This document shows, one piece after another, positions 1 through 10,515 of a stretch of 64,000 nucleotides of DNA. This DNA is from Diphasiastrum complanatum (lineage: Eukaryota > Streptophyta > Lycopodiopsida > Lycopodiales > Lycopodiaceae), in contig CM055099.1 of the NCBI GenBank assembly GCA_029204225.1, forward strand, positions 62,912,642-62,976,641, given 5' to 3'. The position numbers and the translations under genes are program-made. How positions within the stretch are numbered: the first letter of the stretch is position 1; every line of letters starts with the position of its first letter. The notes beneath the pieces were generated by a model. It was not told the origin of the DNA. It was given only the letters and a program-made list of their open reading frames with translations, and did no database searches.

Positions 1-235
1 AGTGGAACAATAACTGTCATTCTTTGACATGTCGACTCTTTCGACTTTCGTAGGCGTCGTCGACAAGTTGGATGATGTCCGATATGTTGGAGCCACCTGT
101 TGAACGACACCCGTGTATTTCTGCAGACTTTGTAAAAACAGAAATAAAATTGCATAACTGGATAATAAAGTGGATGAAGATTAAAAATCGATTATTTGGA
201 TGAATTACTCCGATAGTAAAATAATCCAACATCAT
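1..235 (-). repeat. Remnant of the copia B LTR family
   Basis: Read on the minus strand, this stretch resembles the start of the 3' LTR region of copia element B (plus strand, about 16,283-16,400), including a shared TCTGCAGAAATACACGG and the surrounding TTTTTAATCTTC and TTATCCAGTT words. It continues off the window edge. No coding domain is visible and the ORF across it is incidental. I read it as the end of a second, oppositely oriented copy of that family. Confidence 0.45.
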
Positions 236-265
236 TGTGTTCTTACCTTAGATTTGTGAGATAGA

Positions 266-935
266 TGTTGGAATTAAATCCATTGCTTGATCTTTGTGCA
301 GTCATCCACATCTTAGGAGATCAATCACACTTTTGGGGTGTCCCACACATGTGAAATTTAACACAATGGACCTCCTTTATCTTGTGGATACAACTAGCAC
401 AAATTATTAGACTATAGAGAAGGGTTGAGTGATATAGTGTTACACACAAGCTCACAAACCTTGAGTAAATACATAGGATTACCCAGCAAATTCGTCACTT
501 TATTAATCTCAAGCAAATGTACATATATCAACAAGCAAGCATGAGAGCTCTGCTGCAAGTCTCCTCCCAACCATAGATGTATAGGAATACGATAGGGAAT
601 GTCTGGCAAGGATCACACTATATCCCCTCAAGCACCCATTAACCGTGACACATCCTAACGTCAATACATGGCAAACTCCATGCATTGTCGACACTTGCCA
701 CTTGGCAGTACCATGACACATAGGCAAGCTAGTAGGTGGACAGTTTGGCATGTGTCACTCATGCATTGGACCAAGTGTTCCAATGAGCATATGACACATG
801 TCATGTTGACCCATCCATTGACTGTCCACTCATGCACTTGACCAAGTGTCCCAGTGAGCATATGACACATGTCATGTTGACCGATCCACCCTTCCTACTT
901 TCTAGGAGGTCAATCTAGCAGACTCATGAGACCCA
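266..935 (-). repeat. Candidate 3' LTR of gypsy element G
   Basis: On the minus strand a purine tract (AAGGGGGTACT, near 936-946) is followed by a segment that starts TGGGTCTC and ends AATTCCAACA, so it begins with TG and ends with CA. It lies directly downstream of the chromodomain remnant of G, where a 3' LTR should be. No matching 5' LTR was found in the window, so the boundaries are inferred. Confidence 0.4.
756..889. repeat. 71-bp tandem duplication
   Basis: Two adjacent imperfect copies, starting at 756 and 827, share CACTCATGCA near the start and GAGCATATGACACATGTCAT further on. The duplication lies inside the candidate LTR of G and may be a duplicated U3 segment. Confidence 0.7.
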
Positions 936-1039
936 GTACCCCCTTGGACATCTCAAAATTAGTCTCTATAACATATATTTACATTTCCATTTACAATTGT
1001 CTCCACAGGCTGGCTTAGCCATTTACAATTTAATAGTTA

Positions 1040-1310
1040 TAATTTACATTGGGCAAGGGATTCAAATTACATGTGACATCCCTTCTCTCCTCATATGACA
1101 TCGTCCTTGATGGCAAAGTCTGGATAATGTGCATGCAACTCACGCACGGTCTCCCAGGTAGCATCACTGAGAGGTCATCCATGCCATGCAACCAAGTACT
1201 CACAAAGCAAACAATTTCGCAACCGTCTCTACCTCTGGTCCAATACTCTAGTTGGTCCATGCATTACCTCCCCATGCTCCTAAAATAATACAAGGCCATC
1301 AACCACCAAG
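1040..1310 (-). pseudogene. Gypsy G chromodomain remnant
   Basis: The minus strand gives EYLVAWHG in one frame and, after a shift, SDATWETVRELHAHYPDF in another. This is the pattern of the integrase-terminal chromodomain of chromovirus-type Ty3/gypsy elements (YLVKW...ATWE). In these elements the domain follows the integrase and helps direct integration to chromatin. Here at least one frameshift and several stops break it, so it is not functional. It lies about 150 bp downstream of the integrase C-terminal remnant in the same orientation, as expected for one element. Confidence 0.7.
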
Positions 1311-1453
1311 TTATCACCATCATGTAAAACCTTCTTTGAGTGTGAAACATAAAAAACAAGATGAACCTTACAACTAATAGGCAAATCCAATTCATAAGCA
1401 AAGTTATTAATCTTTTTAACAATTTTCCAATGTCCACAATATCTAGGTGACAA

Positions 1454-1890
1454 CTAATAACACTTCCTTGTCTTTAGGGTTTTCGAGTCTTTTGGAATTT
1501 CGAGAAACATCATATCTCCTTCCTCAAACTCTCTTGGCATACAATCTAGATCGGCATATGTCTTTGCCCGATTCATCGTCGCTTTTACATTTTTCTTTGC
1601 TAACTCCGACATTTGTTGCATGTGAGCTAGAAATTCCATAGCACTAGGTGTCTCATGAGGCATACCTATAGTAACTAGACTGGCTGGTCTAAAACCATAA
1701 TTTAGTTCGAAAGGGCTCATCTTTTTAGATGTATTATTTTTATCATTATAGGAAAACTCCATAGGAAAATGTAGGTATCATTCCCATTGCATTTTCCTTT
1801 CACTCACATACGTCCTAAGTCCAAGGTTTGGTTGACTCTCTCAGTCTACCCACTTAGAATTTGCTTCGAACAGGAACACATATCATGCTA
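1454..1890 (-). pseudogene. Gypsy G integrase C-terminal region
   Basis: An open stretch of about 102 residues contains SPFELNYGFRP, the gypsy integrase signature that follows the catalytic core. Upstream in another frame is GLRTYVSERKMQWE, matching the usual segment between the catalytic glutamate and the C-terminal domain. The catalytic D,D part is absent. That part of G, together with most of RNase H, is missing between here and 6,870, where copia A now lies. Degenerate and non-functional. Confidence 0.75.
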
Positions 1891-1907
1891 CATAGTAACA
1901 CAGACAG

Positions 1908-1995
1908 AAAACACTCTCCACAACAAGCTCACATGGAAACTGTATTTCTCAAAATGAAATTACACTGTACATATAGTTGTTCACTCAGGCAACCT
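1908..1995. repeat. Left copy of 88-bp direct repeat flanking copia A
   Basis: This segment is nearly identical to 6,778-6,864; both contain CAAAATGAAATTACACTGTA. The pair brackets copia A and probably represents what is left of its two LTRs, although only this 88-bp core is shared. The sequence on either side differs between the copies. Confidence 0.75.
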
Positions 1996-2255
1996 ATGAT
2001 TAACCCAGGTTGTCGTTGGCGGGATGCATGTCCCGTCGACTTGCCTCGTGGCAAGGCCAATTGATCCTTATCGACTGACAGGACCCACAGTACAGTAGCA
2101 CAGTGATTCTACTTTAAATCTAACTCTCTCCCTTAAAGTAGAGTCTACTTTTTATACAGTCATATACATAGCTTTAAAGTCAGCAGACTTTAAGTACAGA
2201 AAGCTTTGATCTAAACTTATCAAACTTTTCTCCAACAAGTGGCTTAGTGAAAATA

Positions 2256-2917
2256 TCAGCTAGTTGTTCTTCCGTACTACAATGAAACAACACGAATTTC
2301 ACTACTCAGCAGGCTCTCACGTATAAAGTGATACTGCATCTCAATGTGTTTGGTTCTCGCATGGAACACTGGATTCTTTGCTAGCTGAATGCCACTCTGA
2401 CTGTCGATATGTAATGTCATGGGATTTTTCTGCCTCATGCAAACTTCTTCCAGGATTTGTCTCAACCATATGGCTTCTTGTGCTGCACTACACATTGCCT
2501 TATACTCTGCTTCTATGGTGGATAGAGCAATTGTACTTTGCTTCTTACTAGACTAGGAAAAGCAACTGCCACAAAGCTGGAATACATACCCTATGGTGGA
2601 TCTACGATCATCATAGTCACCTCCCCAATCCGCATCCACATAGCCACACAACTCGGTAAACCCTCATGCTTCCTGTAAATCAAGCCATTATTTGAAGTTC
2701 CTTTTACATAACGCAGAATGTGCTTAGCTGCCTTCTAATGCATTTTTGTAGGTGCTGCCATAAATTGACTTACAATACCAACAGCATAGCATATATTTGG
2801 TCTAGTTGTGGTAAGGTAAATCAAGCTCCCTACTAATTGCCTATACAATGTAGCATCAAATGACTGTGACTCATCAAGCTTAGAAAGCTTTTTACCTGGT
2901 TCAATAGGAGTATTCAC
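2256..2917 (-). pseudogene. Copia A RNase H and RT C-terminal region
   Basis: Minus-strand frames give RPNICYAVGIVSQFM (2,735-2,917), the usual segment after the copia RT domain. Lower down (2,277-2,495) come AAQEAIWLRQILEE and HIDSQSGIQLAKNP, the RNase H segment with its DSQSA-type aspartate motif, then ARTKHIEMQYHFIRE, the typical end of a copia polyprotein. Stops and frameshifts separate the pieces. Copia RNase H would degrade the RNA template during cDNA synthesis. Not functional here. Confidence 0.85.
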
Positions 2918-2936
2918 TGGTTTGCAATCCTACAAC

Positions 2937-3744
2937 CTAAACCTGTGCAACAGTGCTTTGACATACTTCACCTGTGTTAAACCCACTTTGTGTCCTTTTT
3001 GCCACACCTCTACTCCAAGGCAATAATGCTTTCATCTTGAATTGTTCCATGAGGTCTTTCTTGATCATGTCTATCATCTCTTGATTATTTCCCGTAATAA
3101 TCAAGTCATCAACATAAAGAGCAATCAAAGCAACCATACCATCAAAGCATAAGACATATAGTTTGGATCAAAATGCGTTCTCACCATCCCCTTTGAACGA
3201 AAGTAGGCATCAATCTTGCTATACCACGCACATGGTGCCTGTTTAAGACCATAAAGCACTTTTTTCAAGCGGCATACTTTATTCTCATGTCCCTTCGCTA
3301 CAAAGCCTTCAGGTTGATCCATGAACACTCTTCTTCTAACTCACCATTTAGAAAAGCAGATTTTACATCCATCTGATGCAAAGGCCAACCAAAATGTGAA
3401 GCTAAAGCAACAAGTAGACGTAGAGTATTCCACTTACATACTAGTGCAAAGGTCTCCTCATAGTCAATGCCTTTACTTTGCGCATACCCTTTGATCACCA
3501 AGCTTGCCTTGTGCTTTGCTATACTTCCATCTGCATGGTACTTAGTCCTGTATACCCATTTGCAACCAATGGGTTTCTTGCCAACTGGTGGTTCTACTAA
3601 GTCCCATGTGTTATGCTTAGCAATTGACTCCATCTCCTCTCCCATGGCCTTGATCCAAATGTCATCATCCTTCGCTTCACCATAAGTCAAAGGTTCTTTG
3701 CTTTGAATAATGCTAGATAAGAGAGCATAATTTGCTTCATACAT
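2937..3744 (-). pseudogene. Copia A reverse transcriptase
   Basis: Three overlapping frames make up the RT domain. The first (3,298-3,744) has NTWDLVEPPVGKKPIGCKWV and QMDVKSAFLNGELEEE, the standard copia RT start and first catalytic aspartate region. The next (3,125-3,328) has QPEGFVAKG and KKVLYGLKQAPCAWY. The last (2,937-3,137) has LYVDDLIITGN, an intact YVDD active site. At least two frameshifts join these frames, so no continuous enzyme can be made. The sequence remains close to the copia consensus, which suggests fairly recent decay. Confidence 0.9.
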
Positions 3745-4359
3745 TTCAGGTTGTGTCTTCTCTCTTGTTGATCTTTGTAGCTCTCCCTAGCTAGATGATC
3801 CTGGAAAGTCATCCATGTCGCGGCTCTCCAACAATCTCTCAAACTACTTAGGGAGCTTCTTGTCAAATGATCGGCTTCCTGGTGAAAATGTATCCCACGG
3901 TACATCCTTCTCCTTGTGTTTGTCACCTGCAACTTTAATCCTTCTTGCACCAAAAGGTTTGTCTCTATCTCTCCAACCTGTCTCTTGAGGTTGAGTAGTA
4001 GTATCTTGAGATGTATCCTCATGTTCATCACTTGGATGAACATATCCTCATGATCATCATCAGGAGGTATCCTTACTATACCATCTTTTCCACTGGATGT
4101 GTCTATCTTCTCAGCATCCTCGTCTTCATATCTCTTGGATTCATCAAAGATAACATTACAACTAGCATGAATTTTGTTTTCCACTGGGTCAAAACATCTA
4201 TAGCCCTTCACACGTTCATCATATCCTAGGAATATACACTTGATAGCTTTTACATCAAGTTTACGTCTCTTTTCCTAAGGAATGTGTACAAAGGCCTTAC
4301 ATCCAAAGATTTGCAAATGTTCACCTTTGGCTTCTTCTTCATGAATGCTTCCCCAGGTG
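3745..4359 (-). pseudogene. Copia A integrase-RT linker
   Basis: This is the variable region between integrase core and RT. It includes KGYRCFDPVENKIHASCNVIF (4,140-4,211 side), a variant of the conserved copia segment usually read as GYRLYDP...SRDVVFDE. The rest is charged and low in conservation, as is normal for this linker. The frame is interrupted at both ends. Confidence 0.7.
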
Positions 4360-4923
4360 TTATCTTTGGTATGGCAATGGTAGGACTTCTATTTGAAGAT
4401 AGACTGTCGTACTGCATGCTTCTGACCAAAAATATTTTGGTAGTTTCATCTCAGCTAGCATAGATCTGGCACTTTCCACAATCATACAATTCTTGCGCTC
4501 AGCTACACCATTGAGAGCAAGAGTATGAGCTTGCGTAAATTGTCTCTTGATCCCACATTGATCACAAAGATCATTGAATTCATTAGACTTGTACTCACCT
4601 CCACTATCTGATCTTAGGACTTTGATCTCCCTACCTGTCTGATTTTCAACCAATGCTTTGAAGCTCTTGAAATTGTCAAATGCATCCGATTTCTTCTTCA
4701 AGAAGTAGATCCACGTCTTACGTGACATATCATCAATAAAGGTCATGAAATAGAAGGCTTTACCTAAGGACATAGTCCTCATAGACCCGCATAAATCTAT
4801 GTGGATCAGATCCAAGATGTTCTTTGCCCTTGCAACACCACCTTTATTGAACTTCTCTCGATGATGCTTCCCATATACACATGATTCACACATCGATTTC
4901 AAGTGGTCTTCTATGGTAGGCAA
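4360..4923 (-). pseudogene. Copia A integrase core
   Basis: The minus-strand frame begins near CESCVYGKHHREKF, the end of the zinc-binding HHCC region. It continues with HIDLCGSM (first catalytic Asp), FIDDMSRKTWIYFLKKKSDA, LRSDSGGEYKS (second Asp) and NGVAERKN (catalytic Glu), so the D,D-35-E triad is visible. It ends in a frameshift after SEACSTTVYL. Integrase would insert the cDNA into the genome. It lies between protease and RT, which identifies the element as copia rather than gypsy. Confidence 0.9.
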
Positions 4924-5814
4924 TCATGTTACCATCTCCAATTTTCTCATCAAACTGAGGCTTCCTAAGTTCAAGTGACCAAGCCTCTTATGCCAAAACT
5001 CAGTTTGCGATGGAATGGACGAGACAAGTCCATGTTGCCCCTTGATTGTAGCATTCAACATGTACAATTTAGTATTGGGCTCCCTTACTCCATCCACAGT
5101 AACTTTGAACTTTTGGTTCACATCCTTCACAAAGCAATGATCATGGGCAAATTCTACTTTCAACTTTTGATCAATAATGACTCCAACAGAAAGTAGATTT
5201 TTCTTCAAACCTGGTACGTAAAGTACCTTCTTGATCATCCTGCTTTTGCCATCAGGTAGTTGGATTGAAACAATGCCTATCCCTTTGAACTTGCACACAT
5301 CACCATTATCTAACACTTTCAAGCTACTGAACCAATTCTTGTTACATGTCATGTGTCTTGTGGCTCCCGAGTCAATATACCATGCTTGATCATCTTGATT
5401 AGATGACAATACAGATATGAAGATGCTAGAGTCTTCAATCTCACCCTCATCGACAAGGTTACCTACTTGCTTTGGTTTTCCCTTGTCTTGTTCCACCAAT
5501 TTGCAACATTCACTCTTCCAATGGCCCTTATTACCACAATGGAAGCACTTGCCTTTCTTCTTGGTCTTACTAGAAGATCCCTCATCCTCCCGAGTCTTGG
5601 CAAATTATTGTTTATACTTTTTCTTGCCCTTGCCCTTGCCTTGTTTTTGATGTGTCGCAAGTGCCTGGTCGTTAGTATTTTGACGTCTAACTTTCACCAT
5701 TTCTTGTCGTTGCTCTTCCTGCATCAAGATTCCTATGAGCTCGTCAAAGGTTGGCAATCTTTCTCTTGATGCTATTCCACTCACAAACATCTGATAGGTT
5801 CTACAATGCTGCAT
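4924..5814 (-). pseudogene. Copia A gag C-terminus, zinc knuckle and protease
   Basis: One minus-strand frame runs through this whole stretch with a single TAA near 5,604. It encodes a lysine-rich linker, then CFHCGNKGHWKSEC (a complete CX2CX4HX4C zinc knuckle for RNA packaging), then WYIDSGATRHMT (the aspartic protease active site, D-S-G-A). The GAG-pre-integrase segment FWHKRLGHLNLGSL follows near the end. The frame closes with TAA just before the integrase frame. Except for the internal stop the domain is well preserved. Confidence 0.9.
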
Positions 5815-6275
5815 AATGCATTGTGCACCAGCTCCACATCACATATGCGCTCACCAATAGAATGCAGTTCATCCCTCATTGTCTTGATTCTGGTCATGTA
5901 CATCTGAATGTGCTCTCCTTGCTCCGTTCGGGCACTATTCAGCTTTGACTTCAGAAACATGATTCTTGACGGATTTGACGTCTCAAACTGCTCCTTTAGC
6001 ACATCCCATGCCTGTCTGGGTGTAACAGCATCACAAATGTGGGTAATGATGTGATCTTTCACTGACAAGTTAATGAATGTCAAAGCTTTCCTCATCTTTT
6101 TGTCGAACACTTTGATATCTGCTTCATTTGGCGGCCTTCTCTCATCACCTGTGATCACTTCCCACATGTCTTTCTCCATCAATATGTTTTTCATTTTGAA
6201 TTTCCACATTGCATAGTTGGAAATCTCGTCCAATTCGCTACTTTCACTCAAAATGGACTCTCCCATGTTTGTCAT
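5781..6275 (-). pseudogene. Copia A gag (UBN2-type capsid)
   Basis: About 164 residues match the capsid-like gag of plant copia elements: NYAMWKFKMKNILMEKDMW near the start, a central HIITHICDAVTPRQAWDVL, and the stretch LKSKLNSARTEQGEHIQMYM. Gag forms the virus-like particle around the element RNA. It ends in a frame change into the zinc-knuckle frame downstream. The start at 6,275 gives MTNMGES, but the true start could lie upstream because no primer-binding site could be placed. Confidence 0.8.
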
Positions 6276-6777
6276 CGCAAAACTGCTTGAAATTTCTGCC
6301 GTAGGTTAAAAGCAGTATGTCGAGGCCAACTATGATGTCAGAAGTTGAAAATAATGACCTGCACTTTTTCCCTTACCAAACCACTCATTGCTTTTCCACC
6401 AAATTGGAAGCCAAATCAGCGTCGCCTTCCGAAATGCACTCAGTCGTCAACTCCCAACTACGTGCCCAATAGAATGGTAAAATAACTTTTGGCACACTCT
6501 GAACACTTTCTTCACTACAATCACTTTGTTTTACTGTACTGTACTTGCAGATACAATCTGGTGCCCTTTGTTTGCAGGTTATAGCCTTTCGTTTGGGTCA
6601 AAACGGACAAAGGACCCAAAAATAGGGACTTTTCTTGTTTTTGAACCGTTTCTCCACCTTGAAGAAACTTCACACTTCACTTGTGAAGGGACCCAGCTCC
6701 AATTTTAGTATGAAAATTTTTAATGAAGCTGAAGGCCAGAATGCACTTTAAGTCCCTTCAAGACCTTTTCCACTTCA

Positions 6778-6864
6778 AAACACTCTCCACAGCAAGCTCA
6801 CATAGCAACTGTATTTCTCAAAATGAAATTACACTGTACATATAGTTGTTCACTCAGGCAACCT
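6778..6864. repeat. Right copy of the direct repeat flanking copia A
   Basis: This is the partner of 1,908-1,995. Immediately to its right the sequence is gypsy G RNase H coding, so this marks the right junction of the copia A insertion. Confidence 0.75.
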
Positions 6865-6869
6865 AGAAG

Positions 6870-7997
6870 TTTGCTCTACAGATACAATAAGCTTTTGAGG
6901 GTCTACAATTTTTGGGTGATGTAGTCAAATAGCTTGCTTCAGCTGATCAAAGCTTGCTTTCTGTAGTTCATTAATCCACTCACCAAATCTATTTTTTTTG
7001 AGTCAAATCAATCAAAGGTGTTGTAATATAGGAGTAGCCTTTAACATATTTTCTATAGAATACTATCAATCCAAGAAAAGAACAAAGTGCTGTCAAATCA
7101 GCTGTCACAGGCCATGCAACGATCATAGCAACCTTTTTACGATCTAGCCTCAATCCATCATCAGACACTATGCGACCAAGATACTCAATTTCCTTTTTAA
7201 ACAATTAACTTTTATAACTATTGGCAAACAAAGTGTTCTCCCTCAAAGTAGACAACACAGTTCTAAGGTGAGCCATATGCTTGACCTCACTTGCACTGTA
7301 AGTCAGACTGTCATCAACAAAGTTTACGACAAACTTACCCATACACGATCTGAGCACATCATTCATCATCATCATGAATGTAACTAGGGCATTAGTCCAC
7401 CCAAATGGCATCACAAGATACTCATAGTGACCGAATCGAGTTCTGAAGGCAGTCTTGTGTACATCCTCTTCATGAACTCTAACATGATGGTATCTACTCT
7501 TTAGGTCTATTTTACTGAACATAGTGGCACCTAAGAAGGCATCAAGCAAATCATCTATACGTGGCATAAGATATCGATGTTTAATTGTTATCTTGTCTAA
7601 ACCTCGATAATCCACACACATACACCATGATCCATCCTTATTTTTTACAAGAATGATCGAAGAGGAAAAAGAGAAATAACTAGGTCGTATCTACCCCTTG
7701 GCCAAATAATCATCGACATCCATCTCACTTCCTCTTCCTCCTTAAGACTCATTCTATAAGGACGTCTATTAATAGGACATGATCCGGGCATTAATTCAAT
7801 CTTATGTTTAACATACCTCTTAGGAGGTAAAACATATGCAAAATCATCTATAAACACATCTAAAAACTCTCTCCTAATCTCTTGATCCAAATTGGAAATA
7901 GTACTGGTTTGCACACACTACATGCTACTCTGAGTACTATTAGTAGACATATCAAGTAGAAAGCAAACACACATGTACTCAGAATGGATCCTACACA
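6870..7997 (-). pseudogene. Gypsy G reverse transcriptase and RNase H start
   Basis: Minus-strand frames give, in order, FADVFPDDLP-like linker residues (EFLDVFIDDFAYVLPP), KIELMPGSCPINRRPYRMS, then MCVDYRGLDKITIKHRYLMP, FSKIDLKSRYHHVRV (catalytic Asp), MPFGWTNAL and VNFVDDSLTYS (active site FVDD in place of the usual YIDD). The connection IEYLGRIVSDDGL follows, and then the RNase H start with NRFGEWINELQKASFDQLKQ. Stops near 7,203 and frame changes near 7,640 break it. It belongs with the protease C-half upstream and the integrase end downstream of copia A. Confidence 0.88.
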
Positions 7998-7999
7998 AC

Positions 8000-8157
8000 T
8001 ACATAGTTGAAACAAGCAATCCAGGATTCACACCCCGCCGCTCACCATGAAGGGAATGCATCACACCATCAAACTAGAGCTCATACACATGAGTGTCCCA
8101 GGCTATGTGTGGCTTCCTCATCGTGTGCCAACAAATGCCCAACACCACATCACATTA
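8000..8157 (-). pseudogene. Gypsy G protease, C-terminal half
   Basis: In one minus-strand frame the sequence reads CDVVLGICWHTMRKPHIAWD then HVYEL, a stop, and FDGVMHSLHGERRG. This matches the end of gypsy retropepsins (YDVVLGMPWL...). It breaks off at the boundary of element X. The N-terminal half of the same protease, with its active site, ends at 20,874 on the other side of X in the same orientation. Confidence 0.72.
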
Positions 8158-8187
8158 GGAATATTAGAACTCAAACTGGGCCCTTTG
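8158..8187 (+). repeat. Left terminal inverted repeat of X
   Basis: It reads GGAATATTAGAACTC followed by AAACTGGGCCCTTTG. The reverse complement of the right end (20,843-20,872) reads GGGAAATATGAGCTC followed by AAAATAGGCCCTTTAAG. About 24 of 29 positions agree when a one-base shift near the start is allowed. Gypsy G protease coding abuts the outer edge of both. Confidence 0.7.
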
Positions 8188-8729
8188 TCAAGATGTTTTT
8201 CTTGACTTCGCACACTTTCAATGCTTATGTGTCTCAATCAATGATGTCCATCTGTGATGAACTATAACAGTGGTTGATAGTCAAAAATTGTTTTTGCCTT
8301 TCCCGGCCAAATTTTTGTAATTTTCAAAAAACCGCCAAGCAAAACAAACGATTGAGATTGGACCATGACTACTGCCCGAACACTCTTTTGTTGCCCGTAT
8401 TTGTACACTCAAGATTGATTTGACGTCAATAGTCATAAAGTGTAGTTAACTAATCCTAGTAGTTTAAGAGCTTCTTGTCATTCTTAGGTATACCTCTCAT
8501 TCTCTTTGTTCTCAACTTGCACAGACCTATTTTGGACTAATGGCGACACATAATCGGAGACCAAGAGGAACCATTGATTATTTGCAATGAAAAAAAATGT
8601 CGAAGATCAATGGATACCAAGAATATATAATAAATATCAATGGATTTTGATGCATCCTTCTTTAAAAGGCTCTTTTCGGAAAAGAAAAAGATCAGATAAC
8701 ATATTAGAAGCTCTTGGAAAGGCAGGATA
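8188..8729. other. X subterminal region, no gene supported
   Basis: This is AT-rich sequence between the left inverted repeat and the first recognisable exon of the plus-strand X gene. A possible earlier exon begins ATGGCGACACATAATCGG at 8,540 but stops after 16 codons. Another frame (8,588-8,729) gives about 45 open residues rich in Arg and Lys. Either could be a first exon or leader; I cannot decide. Confidence 0.4.
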
Positions 8730-8850
8730 ATGGATTTTAAAGTATCAGTTGTCGGTCAATCTATCATGGATGTTTTAGTTCAACATGCTTATTTTCACAA
8801 AGAGCTCAACATTCAAGATTTGAATCCAAATGATAGGAGAAAATGCAATT
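8730..8850 (+). CDS. X plus-strand gene, 5' exon, unknown function
   Basis: From ATG at 8,730, 40 codons run to a consensus donor (GTAAGTATAC at 8,851), giving a start MDFKVSVVGQSIMDVLVQHA. The exon ends one base into a codon, and the next exon supplies the remaining two bases to keep the frame. The family is not recognised. The start is uncertain because a preceding exon cannot be excluded; the frame upstream is closed by TAA just before this ATG. The gene converges on the minus-strand X gene. Confidence 0.5.
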
Positions 8851-8949
8851 GTAAGTATACTTTTAGTATATACATATTCATATTAAATCTCTTTAGTATT
8901 AGCATTTTCTATATTAAATTTTCTCATGATATTTTTGATGGTTTTGTAG
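8851..8949 (+). other. Intron in the X plus-strand gene
   Basis: 99 bp, T/A-rich, with GTAAGTATAC at the 5' end and TTTTTGATGGTTTTGTAG at the 3' end. Removing it joins the two coding segments in frame and removes the low-complexity hydrophobic stretch seen in the unspliced ORF. A spliceosomal intron argues for a eukaryotic nuclear gene. Confidence 0.65.
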
Positions 8950-9180
8950 ATTTGTATCCATCAAATTTCGTTGAATGGCAATCAGTTCAATCTATTGCAG
9001 GATTTATTGATGTCATACATTCTGATATTGGTACTTTACAATATAAAGGTTGTTCTCCGAAATCCCTTTTAGAATTAGGAGTTTTTTTTATGATCACACC
9101 TATACTCCTAGTAAAAATGGTTTAGTGGGTAGATTAGAGCCATATCCTACGAGAAATGGATTTCTCCAGATTCAGAAATT
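8950..9180 (+). pseudogene. X plus-strand gene, second exon, frameshifted
   Basis: After the intron the frame reads LYPSNFVEWQSVQSIAGF then IDVIHSDIGTLQYKGCSPKS. At an eight-T run (9,082-9,089) the good reading moves to another frame, continuing YDHTYTPSKNGLVGRLEPYP until a stop near 9,183. That is the signature of a one-base change in a homopolymer. The next part of the gene appears to lie beyond copia B at 17,590. No known domain is recognised. Confidence 0.5.
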
Positions 9181-9716
9181 TTAGAAAGTTTTTGATCTAG
9201 ACTTTATATAGATCTTCAGAGTAATCAAAAATAGCACTGGTTCAAAAAATAATAGATTAAGTTAGTATCTAGCTTTTACTATTTTTATTGATTTTTTTTC
9301 CAAATGCAATGTTCGGTGAATGAAAACAATGTTTATTTGTAAGGACTTGAGTGATGACATGCTCGCCGAGTTGTTGGATGATGATTGGGATAAGAAACAA
9401 AATGAGCAAGCTGAGTGCAGAGTATGTAAGTCATCAATGACATTTAGATATCACATTGAAAAAAAAATGCTCACTTTATTGTTGTATTATAGAAGATGGA
9501 TAAATGCAAAAATGAGTGGAAGCCACTAGATCAAGATTTTGCAATAAACCATCAAGAGCAACTTCAAATAACAGTAAAAAGAAATGACAACATTCTTGCT
9601 ATGATTGAGATTGGAGTGTTAACACATTCAATCAAAACTAGACATGTTGCATTTCGATCTTCCTCAGTACTATCAATTAACAAGCAAATATAGTTATAGC
9701 ATCTTCTGAAGTCGAA
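9181..9716 (+). other. Boundary zone between X and copia B
   Basis: The switch from X to copia B must occur here. An open frame (9,320-9,529) contains KDLSDDMLAELLDDDWDKKQ followed by CRVCKSS and could be an X exon or copia gag. Beyond about 9,545, a broken frame with HSCYD and CCIS looks like a decayed zinc knuckle, followed by ASSEVEMDEGAF, which leads into the B protease. No 5' LTR or primer site of B was found, so B seems to lack its 5' end. Confidence 0.4.
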
Positions 9717-10515
9717 ATGGACGAAGGCGCTTTTATGGTCAAAGACAATTATGCGAATTCGGATGATTCGTGGTTTCTGGATTCTGGAGCTACTCAACAT
9801 ATGACCAATCATCGTGAGATTTTCCAATCCTATATGCCTTATAGCACAAAGAAGTATGTTCATCTTGGTGATGATAGCACTCACACTATTGAAGGTGAAG
9901 ATACTATAAGATTAATATTCCAGCATAATCAATTCAAACTACTGTCAAAAGTCTTGTATGTTCCTAAACTCTCTATAAATTTGTTATCAATAAGTAGAAC
10001 TATAGATTTAGGTCATAAGGTGGAGTTTGAGTCTGATCAATGCAAAATTATCGATAGGAGTAATAAGATCTTTGCACTCGGCAAGAGGCATGGATGCTTA
10101 TATAGATTGGCAAATTGTTATTATGATTCTAGTCAAGCCTTGAAAACATCTGTTCTTGTCAATAAAGCATTATTATGGCATCATCGCTTAAGACACTTGA
10201 ATTATGCATCTATTTCAAACATGTCCAAACAATCCCTAGTACTTGATCTCGACTATCCTTTTGGTAAAGTCGATCTCCCTGTCTGCCATAGCTGCATCCT
10301 TAAAAAGTAGACTAGGATTCCTTTTAGATCGAGTCATAGCCATGCAGCAAAATGTCTATTAGATGTTGTTCATACAGATATATGTGGACCTATGCAAACT
10401 TCATCAAGTTCAGACAATTCAAAGAGCATGCAAAAAATCAAACTGGTAAACGAATCAAAGCACTGAGCTCAGATAACAGGAGAGAATACATCTCCACTGA
10501 ATTCAGAAAAAATCC
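9717..10515 (+). pseudogene. Copia B protease and integrase, first part
   Basis: SWFLDSGATQHMTNHREIF is the aspartic protease active site near residue 20 of this frame. It is followed by VLYVPKLSINLLSI and, further on, ALLWHHRLRHLNYASISNM, the GAG-pre-integrase zinc region. A stop at 10,308 ends the first frame. The integrase continues in other frames with DVVHTDICGPMQTSSS and ALSSDNRREYISTEFR. The domain is cut at 10,515 by copia C. Confidence 0.85.

Larger units (their letters stand above)
1908..6864 (-). mobile_element. Ty1/copia retrotransposon A, degenerate
   Basis: A nearly complete copia coding region reads gag, protease, integrase, reverse transcriptase and RNase H from high to low coordinates, the copia order with integrase before RT. 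It is bracketed by an 88-bp direct repeat and sits inside gypsy element G: G's RNase H reads up to about 6,870 and G's integrase resumes below about 1,890. Every enzymatic domain carries at least one stop or frameshift. No clear tRNA primer site was found beside the right repeat, and the repeats are much shorter than typical LTRs, so the ends may have been trimmed or rearranged. Confidence 0.8.
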
